Shown: piece after piece, positions 23,445-34,965 of the stretch | How positions within the stretch are numbered: the first letter of the stretch is position 1 | Layout: every line of letters begins with the position of its first letter | Source of the DNA: Enoplolaimus lenunculus | Taxonomy: Eukaryota > Nematoda > Enoplea > Enoplida > Thoracostomopsidae | Length of the DNA: 64,000 nt | NCBI GenBank assembly: GCA_030248215.1 | Contig: JASANG010003130.1 | Location: forward strand, 310,001-374,000 | Direction: 5' to 3' | The notes under the pieces: model-generated | Told to the model about the DNA's origin: nothing | Seen by the model: only the letters and a program-made list of their open reading frames with translations | Databases searched by the model: none | Program-made: the position numbers and the translations under genes

Positions 23445-26400
23445 ATGTCGTTGCCAAGTTGCGCTGCTCTCAAAACCAGTAATATTTTACTCGTTCTCAC
23501 ATTAATATATACTAGTGTGCCAGCTTTGCGCAATGCTCAAAAGTTAGCGAAAGCACAAAAATTTCCTTGCAAATTCTCTTTTCATAGAACAATCACGTGT
23601 AAGTTATTGTAAACAAAAAGTAACGCTGGAAAGTTGCTCAAAATACGTAATCGAAGATCTAGGCCCATATTAAGTACCTATTACCAGTTAGTAATAGGTT
23701 TTCAAACTAACGAACAGCTGCAATTGCAGATATCAAAATTTGTACAGAAGTCGAGTAAATCGAATGCAATAAATGTACTGAGTTTCAAACCTCAACATTC
23801 TCTGGTTCGAAAGTTACAAGACCTATCCCCAACTGGTAGTAGGTGCTACATACATTTGAGAATACTGGCTCTGGTTTCCACTGTTCCAGCGTCATTTGCA
23901 ACGCCAGGTTTTCAAGTGGCACGTGTTTGACATCAACGCTCCGAAGAACCGGACGCTCGGGTCCAAGAGGCATCTCACGTCTAGTAGTGATTTTGTACCG
24001 TACATATATGCGATAATTATTAATTAGCGTGCATTATGTATTTGTGGCACGTACATAATTTGCAATTTAGTTGCTCATAGCATACTCGAAGTGAGAAATG
24101 ATTATAGACAGTAATTGAAAATTTATCAACGCTTGTCATAAAAGCAAAATAAAAATAAATCAATTTGCGCGCAACCATTTCAATAGAATGAACAACTTTT
24201 ATACGCAAACATACATTATCACTGCAATCCTGCTTATGATCGTTCCTACCACTGAACATACTCAGTTTTTTGTTCAACCTTCAATATCGGCGTCAGGAAA
24301 TAGTCATTCACCAAGTCAATAAAACTGGGCGTTGTCTAATGGAGGACAGTCAGGTGGGCTTCGACACGGGTTTACCCCTCCCGCGCCACAGCATCTAATG
24401 TTTGACGCGTTACCGTTTTCACCAATGTACAAGGCCGCAAGTCCTAGAGGTCTATCTGGTGGACCAGTTAATGTTAACGTTACGATATTGTTTCGAGGGA
24501 TTGACGGTATATATGAGCATGAAAATGCTGCAGATTTAGGCGTGTATTTGTTCATGACATGGATCGATATACGCATTCGATGGAATAAAACTGATCAAGG
24601 TATATAATCAGTGGTGTGCTCTTGTATATTTGCCTTCTTGCACGTTTACTGTAGTGACCCGAATAAAAGTTAGGTTGATTGATAATTATTTGGCCTCTCC
24701 AGAGGATACTTCGGTTACGTACCTACTGTTGTTTATTTGTAATCAGCTCTCCGCTATCCTTCGTTACTGAATTTATATTGCAACTATCCGTAAAACGTTG
24801 AGAGATAATGCTAGGTTACATTTAAAAACGTACTTCCCAAACCTAAGTATGCTTTAAAGTTTCGAACTCGACCTTTTGTCCTGGAGTCATTTATGCACTA
24901 CACCGGTCGGGTACAAAAAATCAGGCGAGGGTATACCCGCGGGTAAATGTCACAGTTTTCGCCCGCGGCAAACTTAAAATTTTTAGGTGGAAAATCTACG
25001 CTATTGTCTGCTTCAGTTCTTGTTTTATTAAGCTGGGTTGGAAATTTGTTTCTAGTAAAATTTCATTTGTGAAGTTCATTGAAGCTATATCGCAAAACTT
25101 CATTAAAGCGCGAATCACCAGCGATCTTTAAGATACTGGTTTGACTTCAACCGCTGGTAAAATGTGGGTCGTGGATAGATCTTTTTTGCGCGGGTATACC
25201 CGTGGGTAAAAAATTCTTGTTTTCGTGGGTTAGCGTGGGTCGGGTAATACACTCTTCGCACTCTGGGTTAGGCACTCTATCCGTTTACGGACTTTTATTA
25301 TGTATACGGACTCCTTTTGTTTTGGGCTCAAAATGGGAACCCCCTCTTATTACCTCTTTATTCGGGTCACTATAGTAGGTTTGGTTGAGGATTAAGCTTG
25401 TAACAAAAACGCCCAAATTACGTATGGTGGACGTTGCCGGTTTATATCGATTCGCGTGGCTTTGTTTTTGTGTTCGTTCAGAATTGAGGTAACAGTAGTG
25501 TTTTACGTCATTAGTGACCATTAAATACATTTGAATGGTTAAACATATTTTACTGGAACTTGAGTTGATATTTGTCTTTATATTATCACAAGTTGGCAAT
25601 TTTTAGATTTCCCAGACTGTCTGCTGGTCGATTCGAACATGGTTTGGACACCCGACATTCAGCCAGAAATCAACGCGATTAATTTTGAATTTATCAACAG
25701 CGGGGCTGGTGCGTCAACGAACGTTTACGTTTGTCACACTGGGCTCATATCAATCACACGCAATGTTCGCACACGGATACGAACAGATCTTGACGTACTG
25801 CGATTTCCGTTTGACGCTCAGTTGCTCCTTTTGCATATTTCGTCTGCATCCGCCGGTAGTCATGAAATCAATTTGCGAATTGTTAACAATGAACCAGGAC
25901 AAGCGTATCTGTATTTAGTGGTATGTTTGACATTTTCGCACACGAATAGCTGAGCGACGGCTTGCGTCTTCGTGGGACTGAAATAGAGCAAGCTTAAGCT
26001 TTTAGAATCATTTTTGTTTAGATCTTGGCTTTAGGCCAAGGCTTTTAGCAATGCGCAAATTTGTCAAAACCTTAGACACTTTTATCGTTCGAAGCAACGT
26101 CTATCGGAGCTGAGTTGAATGGTGCTAAGCTTTCATGTTACATATGCGTATCGCTTTGACAGAAATTTTTTCCATACCTAATGACGTGGCCTTACGACCT
26201 TAACTGTTTCTCTCAAGAATTATTTTAATTTGATCTGACAATTAATTTCATTGTAGAATTCGAACCCGCTGTCTCACAGGTGGTAGGCGTTTAAGATGAA
26301 CACTGAGCTATATGATCACGACGCTCGAGTCCAAGCGGACACTCACGTCTTGTGCGCTCCATGCGTCTGTATCGTTTGTATATTGTTATATATTCAGTTG

Positions 26401-29400
26401 CTCATAGCATTCTCAATAAGCGAACGGGTTGGAGATGCTAATTGAAAATCCTCCATTAAAAATCGAAATTTAAAAATTCAAATTTGGGCATGGAATGAGC
26501 AGTACAGTTTATGTTTAACTCAAATATTAATGAAAAATTTCAAAACAATACCATTTTTGGACAATTACCGGTGGACCGGCGAATAACCGAAGTTTTCAAT
26601 TTTTTGCTAAGTTGCCCACTTTTATCCAAAGAATCATCGCCAAGTCTTGATAGCACCAAGTGTGGATTATACTCTCAGACAAGATTATGCAACTACTATA
26701 GTAATCTGAATAAGAGGGAGTAATAAAAGGGGGTCCCCATTTTGAGTCTCAATCAATAGGAGTATGTATCCCTAGTAAGACTCCGCAAGCGAATAGAGTC
26801 CCTTAGCCGCCCAACCATTTCAGCCCAAGCCGCATTACCATATTGCCCCAATTCGTCCTACCAAATCTACCCTTGCCTCATTACCATATCATTCCAATCC
26901 GCCATACCTCGAATACTAATTCAGAATCGAAAAATTCTATTTACTTTTGTTCAATCCCGACTTTAAATGCATTTACCATTGTCAATTTTATAGTTGAAGG
27001 CAACTTGCATATTATTAAACTCAATATACGTAGTAATTTGAGTTTTGCCCGTTATCTCAAGTTGGAAATTGAATACAAAATTTAATAATATAAGTGCACG
27101 TTGGAATAAGTTTTGAAAATACATTCCTAAGTATAAACTTATTCATTATCGCTCAAGCTTTTCCTACACGACAAATAAACGTTTAATTCACGAATAGCTG
27201 CAATACCAGATAAGGGCGGCGGAATGCTGGTTAAATATAAATAACAGTTCGTAACCAAGTAACAGGGGTACCTTCTGGGGCGTTCAAGTAAATATCAGTC
27301 TCCCCACTCGGATTCTGTGTGCATTGCCCCAACATTTTCAATTTGATGTTTTGTACCATGCATAACCCAGCTAGTTCCATAATCTTGGCTCGATTTCTGA
27401 AACCCAACTAAAGTACAACTTCTCGCTTAAATGATGGACTTGGACATTACTTAATTAATTTATCGTTTACAAAAGTGCACTTATTTTAAGTAAACACTTA
27501 ATTCACTGACCACCTTTGACGTGTAACAAACTGTATATCACCTCAAGCATATTAACCTTGGGTTATTAGTTGAGAAATATATACGCTTAAAAGCTGTCAC
27601 GTTTATTTGTTTTTGAGCAAAAAGTTAACTACTTACTTGAGTTGACAACTTAAGTAGTTACTTAACCACAAACCTAGATGACCTCATTATGACACACGCT
27701 CATAGCTGTTATAGTTTTTTGAGCAACAAGTGAAGTATTTCCTGGGATTGGCAACTTGAGTAATTATGCAAGCATACATTAAGTAAATACTTAAGTAAGA
27801 TTTCAGAAACCCAAACATTGTCTACGACTGATCATTCACTCTTAGTATTACGAACGATTGACAACATGAATTTTATTTTTAGGACTACATACCGAATGCG
27901 GAATGGAAAATGGTTAATATGACGTGCATGTTGAAGCGATCGTTTTATGATTATCAAGTCTACTTAGAATATCCATATATTCGATGTGAAATAAATATTA
28001 CACGTATTGCGTCGTATTATTTGTTCAATTTTGTCATTCCGTCAACACTGATTACTATTTTGGCTCATATTGGAGTTACGTGTCCTGCAGCTGCTGGACC
28101 TGTCCCTCGTCAGGCTAAATTTCAAATTGGTAAGGCTGAACGGTGGAGGCGAGATTTTTGATGAAATCCGTGATATTTTGCACGGGCCAACACTGAAAAC
28201 ATTTAACGAGATTACAATTCTTGCAAGATTTTGACATTAATTTTCTGACGTTTACCACAATGGTGACAAAATAACTTGACACTAGCAAATACACAGGATT
28301 CTGTTTATCAAATAAATATTTATATTTTCAACAGCGAAACGTTCAGGTATACAATAAAATGTCACGAGGTCTCACAGAAACCGTCATAACCTATGGTTAC
28401 CACTCGAAAATTTTCAATTTTCGTCTGTTAACCGCTTAGGTTATGACATTTTCTGTCGCACATCGTGACATTTTATAGTCAAAGAAGCATTTATGCCTTC
28501 TTTCACGTATAAATGTGGCGGCATTTGTGTGTTTCTTTGAATTTACCTGACCAATTTAATATACTTCTTTTCAGGGTTAATGACAATTTTGTCACTGGGT
28601 GTGATTGTTTTAAACTTAGCTGATCGATTACCGAAATCCAGTCACGGCATTTGCAGCATAACTCGATACTATTTTGCGTTAATCTGTACTATTATTATAT
28701 CGTGTTCGCTAAACGGACTCGCATTGAAACTCGACAAAATGGGTTATTATCGCTCGAGGGCTCAAAATACTGGAAACAGAAGACAGTCACCAAGGTATAT
28801 TCACTTTTAGCAACGGCGAAGCATATTCCAAAAGGGCTCGTTGGCCAATTTGCCTTGTTTCGCTCTAAAATTGTATGATGAAAAAAAGCGTGGGTTTAAA
28901 TATATTTCTGCATTCAAAATATTTATTTTAAACACTCATCGGAGGTGCGTTGATGCGCAGGCCCTGTGGCTTACTAGCGTCACAAAAACTTTGCTCGCTG
29001 CGAAGCTCAGTGCTTTTATTGCGGCGGTCCCTGTAATGTGTTCGTAAGTCGAGTGAGACCTATGCACCCGCAGCAAAATTTATGACCGACACAATGTGGC
29101 ATTGAATAAACATAGATTACTTGGAGTACTTAGCCAAACCTGGAAGTTTCAATTAAGTCTGTCAGTCTCTATTAATGTCCGCTTGTCCCTATGTTTCCCA
29201 GTAAACAGGTCCTTATAATAAAATTAGCATGCATCATTTCAGGCTTGAGTCGCGTTCAAGACGCTCTGGGCATCGTACTGTTAGCGCCCGGTTATCGACC
29301 GGTTCAAATGCGCCATGTCTGTTTATGTCGCCACAAGATTTTGAATCTCGAACGAGTGTATCGTACAGCAATAGCGGCGTTGTATCCCAAATTGCAACTG

Positions 29401-30851
29401 CAATTAGTCCGACAACGCGCTGTTCACCGGTTGTTGCTGCTCGGAACCGATTTGCTCCGCAAGATATTGCACCAATCGACGAAGACAATCCGGTTGATTT
29501 CACTACTACAGCCGGCAATAACAACAATACGTGTGAGACGCTATTGTCAGCAACCGGTGACATTTCAAGCCGTACAATAGCAAATAAATGGACTCCTGGC
29601 GCTGGTATTGACGTTCCGCTGGCAATTATGGATCAAGGTAAAGTTAAGACGGAGAAAAATTATTTAATGGACGTTTCAAAACTGTCGCTGGTGCTGTACT
29701 GTTATGACTTTAATAATACGGGCGTGGAAATAAGAATACGCGGTCCGTATTTTGAGTATAGTATTTAGATTATATATATATCCATAATTACAGTCCGTAA
29801 TCAGGTAGAGTCCAAAATTCTTAAGTCCATAAATGTCATTTTTACCCTTATTTATAGATTATATAAATTGTTCGTCCACAAAATAAATTCAGTGCGGAAT
29901 CGGATTATATACTGAAAGTTTATATTATATAAATTTATAAGAGTGCACTCATCAAAGTATATTCCTAACTACAGAGATAATGTATATGAAAAATGTGTGA
30001 GTTGCCAGTAACATGGCGCGAGTTGAAAATAAATAACAGACCGTAACCGAATAACCGTCATAGGATAGTATTTTTCAACGCCTTATTCGGGCCACGACAG
30101 TGTCTATTAATAGATAACGCATTCAAAAGTTAATGGATTGAGCTATAATTATATAGGAAATGTTTTCGTTTTACAAAGCACAGATGACATTTTGATGTGT
30201 CAATTAGCACAAGACCAGGATATTCGTATATGGACCTGTCTCTAATAACATATAGCAAACAAAAGTAGTACTTAGTGTTTAATAGGTTTGAGCGACCATG
30301 AAACGGCTAATTTAACAATTGATTCAAACGAGCCAGCAGGACCGCAGTCGCGTTCTCAAGACAGCGAAACGTGCGATTGCTTTGAAAAACTTATAGTCCC
30401 GACAAGTCGACACGATGCTCGTCAGAAACCAAAATTAAAATTTAAACACGGCTGCTTTCACCGGTGTCGTTGCGCACTGTCGAATGGTAAATCGGCAAAA
30501 AGGTGCTCGCGAACACGGACAACAACACCGGCCAATATTGGCGAAACGTTAGCTTGCTGCGGACTAGAAATGAATTCCGCTCAAATGTTGGTTAAACAAC
30601 ATCAGTCGCGTGGAGAAATTGTTGACACATATTACGATGATCACGGCGGTTGTCACGGATACAATACAGCAAATTCATCGAAATCAAATCGTGGAATTAA
30701 CGTCGTTGGTTGTATGGCGTATATGAAAAAATTAACCTCAGACAGTAATCTGGTATCGTACCAAAATGCTGCACGCATTGTTGATGTTGTTTCATTGGTG
30801 ATTGGATTTGTTATTATTCTCGCAGAGTCATTGTGGTTTTTCAATTTGTGA
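23445..30851 (+). CDS. Pentameric ligand-gated ion channel subunit lacking the Cys-loop cysteines, 7 exons, 713 aa
   Basis: Exons: 23445-23598, 24354-24599, 25607-25920, 27883-28129, 28575-28794, 29243-29637, 30286-30851. Phases agree throughout. Exon 1 encodes a signal-peptide-like start with hydrophobic core SNILLVLTLIYTSVPAL and ends at an ideal gtaagt donor; its link to exon 2 is inferred. Exon 2 has the beta-strand segment GGPVNVNVTILFRGIDG; exon 3 has loop A WTPDI and the FPFD motif (residues 200-203). The two Cys-loop cysteines are absent: the positions read Thr193 and Leu207. There is no vicinal Cys pair in loop C. M1 is about 281-303, M2 about 317-338 (FQIGLMTILSLGVIVLNLAD), M3 about 346-370, M4 about 689-711, ending two residues before the stop. 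The M3-M4 cytoplasmic loop is very long, about 315 residues, rich in Ser, Thr and Asn. Ligand and ion selectivity cannot be told. It should act at the plasma membrane as part of a pentamer. Confidence 0.88.
23661..23868. mobile_element. Second copy of the accagttggt MITE, in channel intron 1
   Basis: It shares acctattaccagttagtaat, ggttttcaaactaacgaaca and tgctacatacatttgagaat with the copy at 42164. Confidence 0.65.
23930..24100 (-). mobile_element. Partial minus-strand copy of the TTAA/tRNA-like MITE in channel intron 1
   Basis: In reverse, it has catttctcacttcgagtatg, then tatgagcaac, and agacgtgagatgcctcttgg followed by acccgagcgtc. The tRNA-like part is truncated. Confidence 0.55.
24649..25375. 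mobile_element. TA-flanked MITE with a nested insertion, in channel intron 2
   Basis: The left end is ctgtagtgacccgaataaaa, the right end ctttattcgggtcactatag, with TA on both sides. At 727 bp it is longer than the 441-bp norm. Between about 24895 and 25260 lies foreign sequence bounded by tacccgcgggtaaa-like and reverse copies. The same insert type occurs at about 13260-13670 in PLD3-like intron 8. Confidence 0.7.
26200..26432 (-). mobile_element. Minus-strand copy of the TTAA/tRNA-like MITE in channel intron 3
   Basis: In reverse, it starts near aacccgttcgcttattgag, carries caagacgtgagtgtccgctt, then atatagctcagtgttcatc and cgggttcgaattctac, and ends ttgagagaaacagttaa. Both A- and B-box-like segments are present. 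Confidence 0.7.
26696..27316. mobile_element. Old copy of the TA-flanked MITE in channel intron 3
   Basis: The left end reads ctatagtaatctgaataaga, followed by ccccattttgagtctcaatc. The right part has aaatatcagtctccccact. The terminal repeat on the right is nearly lost. Confidence 0.55.
28353..28477. mobile_element. Small foldback MITE in channel intron 4
   Basis: ataaaatgtcacgaggtctc and gtcataacctatggttaccac on the left have inverse partners on the right (tataaaatgtcacgatgtgc; gtcataacctaagcggttaac). It is about 125 bp and can fold on itself almost completely. Confidence 0.75.
29790..30105. mobile_element. Partial copy of the TA-flanked MITE in channel intron 6
   Basis: The interior (agagtccaaaattcttaagt; aaataaataacagaccgtaa) and right end (ccttattcgggccacgacag) match the family. 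The left terminus is missing. Confidence 0.55.
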
Positions 30852-30887
30852 TACGAGAAAATTTTAATTTTTGGAATATTTTTGAAA

Positions 30888-30893
30888 TTAAAC
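30888..30893 (+). promoter_or_regulatory. Possible poly(A) signal ATTAAA of the channel gene
   Basis: ATTAAA lies 37 bases after the stop codon of the ligand-gated channel gene. It is the commonest variant of AATAAA, and no AATAAA is closer. A six-base match in AT-rich DNA is weak evidence. Confidence 0.3.
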
Positions 30894-31423
30894 TTTGTTT
30901 TTATTAAGTTGAAATGCAGTGTGGGTTCGAAGTGAAATTGGATTATTCGATTAAATTTTCTAATATACACTTAAGGCGAATAGATTAAACGATTTCAAAT
31001 TTTTGTATAGTTTTGATTTTAAACTCAAGACAACATTGCAAACAGTTTTCACGTTTTTCATATTGTTTTTTGGGAGTAGGACAGGCCCGCAAGCAGTTCA
31101 TCTTTACTAGAGCGGCTAAATATTTTTCGGAGCTGCATACAAGAGCTTTCGATGAGTTAAGCAAGGTTGAAAATATTCTGGGGAAATTCTTTCCAGGAAG
31201 GGCTGAGCCTCCCGCCCCCTCTGGGCACGGGCCCGCAGTAGGATCAGAACAACATTTGCTGACAATGTAATAAATGCTGTTTTCGGACATTTTCAGAAAA
31301 TGATAATAAATATTGAAGCGCTATGCATGTAGAAACGTTTTGTTTTATATTGGGGGAGGTCGAAGTGTGAATACTTGTCCGTCCGACGAGAATCTTGCGA
31401 AACGGTGGACTGATTTGCATATA

Positions 31424-31774
31424 TACTGCATCCGAAGGTTGAAAAATATCGGAGCCAGAGGTAAAAAACTTGCCGGAGCCGGAGGTGAAGCCTTTAGGTG
31501 GGGCGAAATTAGGTAGATAAAATGATGTTCAAATTGATAATTTTAGCAACAAATATTTGTAATGTGTTGTTAATTCGTTTGGTTTTGCGAAATTACGAAA
31601 TCTCGGCCATTCTTTTCTCATTGTGCCAAAACTTAAAATGGAACAGCCAAATAGACAAATGTTGTATTAAAACTGCAAAATTTCACTACCGAAATGGCCG
31701 GAACCTCCGGCAAAAATTCTACCGAAGCCGACGGTTGATTTTCTGCCTGGAGGCAGACCTCCGGTTGTACCCTG
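31424..31774. mobile_element. MITE with ccggagg ends downstream of the channel gene
   Basis: The right end in reverse is cagggtacaaccggaggtct; the left side has ggagccagaggtaaaaaact and gccggagccggagg. It is the same family as 58898-59252. Confidence 0.6.
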
Positions 31775-32265
31775 AATAAACGGTAAAACCTAAATAGACA
31801 TTTTTTTACATATATATTTTATTATATACTTGATTATTACGTTTACGAAAGATCTGATTTCAGCATCATAGGGTTTTTGTTGACGTGGTATCTTAATAAA
31901 ATATTTATAATTTCCAGAACAGTCTGCTAATCACACAGAATAAAAAAGAATATACTTTGTTGAAAATAGTAGTGATAAGTTGAAAATGTTGGTTTGAACG
32001 TAATTTCTGAAAAACCAGATTTATGCAGCGTTCACGTAATAACTGGGGCAGCTGGGAACGCGTACCTATTACAATAGCGGGTAACAATCTGTCCGTTAAT
32101 TGATCCACTCTCAAATAAAAAAATTGGAATTGTCTGTATATCTTGATGTGACATCTACTGTTTGTACTGCAGTATCACATATGATATTCGAAACATTGTC
32201 TGTCAGTATCGTATTATACGGTTGAAAATGTCTGCAAATTTGTGGTAACCTAGCTTGCGTGTCTG

Positions 32266-32765
<500 letters not shown>

Positions 32766-34965
32766 AGAAAATTTTTTGCAAGAAACAAACGTTGCAGCTA
32801 ATTCAGCGTTCGAAATTACTTAATACAACATGAATCAAAGTTTTTAATATTTTATTAGAGTACAAATTACGTTGTCCTACGTAGTATCATGATATTTAAT
32901 GGAATTTTAGAATATCATGTGATATTTGTATAAATGTCCCGTGATAATACAACGAAAAGTTACATAATCTTTAAGTGATTTCAAACACTGAATTGGCTTA
33001 TAATTTATATTTCTGGCGCAAATTTACCTAAATATATTCGTAACTGAAAATAATTCAAACTTCAAATGTTAGTATATATCATACAGGACATTCAAGCTAT
33101 AAATTACCACAACCTCGCAGATATTTTCAAACATCTCATATATTAACGGACAATTTCTCACAGCGAAAGTCACTCTGTACAATGTTGACGTCGAATCGAC
33201 ATGTAAAAAACGTGTTCATGGGTGCCCCGGTTATAACGTGAACCCCGCATTATTTTGTTACTTTCCTGCACTATATGTTTGTTATTTCAAACAAAAATAA
33301 ACCTGATAAATAATATAAATAATACATGAGAAGTTGTTAACTTTTGGGTGAAAACATTTGTCATTTAAGCCTGAGAAATGTTGGTTTCAATGTAGCAACT
33401 TTCTCAAAAACTAAGCACTGCGATTAGCTTACTCTAAACATATCGCATCTTACGGTCAACTTTCTTAACCCAAAATAAATTTTGATTACAAAATTTTTGA
33501 AACGTTGGTTTGAAGATAATTTTCATCATTGTATAAAACGCTTTTTTTCAAAACGCGAAACGCGTAAGTATTGAACTTACGACACGAATCATAATTTTAT
33601 TAATTAAACAGAAAAACCCATTTTGAGTTTAATAATATATAATATTCAAAAGCATACGAAAAATAAATAACAGCAAAAACTGTTCTTCAGTTTAGTAAAT
33701 CATCGCATCCACCGCGCGATAAAAATAAGTACACTGGCGCTTAGTCTAACATAGTTTGCAAATTACAAGCCAAGCAAAATGCATTAATCCATGAAGAAAA
33801 CTAAACTGTGTTTGCTAGTACAGCAGATACCAGATGACAAGCTAAACTACCTCCAAAATATTGCGAGGTATGACAACGCACGAAGCTGCCTATTTAGAAA
33901 CGAAATGGAACGCAACCACATTATAGTCATACGGACATAAAAGCGCGTTGTATTATCAACGAGGCCGACGCAGGGACGAATCATAATGCAGGACAGTGAA
34001 GCCGAGGCTGCAGAGCGCGCTGTTCAAAGAGCCCGCGGCACCAAAAGCATTCTTACAAAATCACTGACGCCTAAACTTGTAATAAGTTTCCCACGCCTAT
34101 TATGGAGCATGCGGAACAAATCGGCCTGAGGGCCCAGTTAAATCATGATACGCCACTGGACCAATATAGTATAAAACGGCATCCTCACACCAGACAAACT
34201 GAAAAAATCTACATCCGACTCAGGTATTCTGAAAATATCAAACAGATCTAGGAAGTCGCAAATCTAAAGTTTACTACGAGACACCAGTCGATACGTGCTT
34301 TCAATGCCTATTGGCCTAAAAATAACCAACAGAAAAAAACAACAAACTGAATGTAATTATAAGTTTTAGTTTTTATTAAATGTATAAATGCAATTTGTCC
34401 AAGGATATACTTTGATACGGCCGAATAGTTAGCAATTAAGTTAACCATTAACTGAAGGATGGAACGTTCTCATGCCCAAAAATAATTTTAAACACTGCCT
34501 GGAGTTGAATTGCCTTCCTAGCGAATAGTCCTGAAACATGGACCACGTGGTGCAAACATTTAACCAATGGCCTCGTTGCGAGCGCAATCCAATTTTTACA
34601 AAATCGGTGTTTGTTTCCGTTTCCGTTATAGAAATACCGAAAATGTTAATTTTTATGGTCAAAATTAAATAAAAATAACGTACATATCTAACAATTTTTC
34701 ATTACAAATATGCTGCAATTGTTCGATATGAGGCAAAAATAACGAAATATATCCAAAATCTTAAAGATTTATATGCATCCGCTATTTTTTTAAGTTTCAA
34801 AAACCCAGTGATTATATGCATTTCTCGTGTGTGTTAGCAGAAAAATAAAACATATTTGAAACTTTAATACTTCAATATTCTTTTCCGTTTCCGCGCATTT
34901 TGATGGCTATCCGCTTCCGTTACTTTAACAATCCGTTTGCACATTGAGCATAGACCACAAGCTTT

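Noticed and set aside
29229-29580. Alternative long frame overlapping channel exon 6
   Set aside because: A shadow of the real exon; only the frame beginning at 29243 joins in phase to both neighbours.
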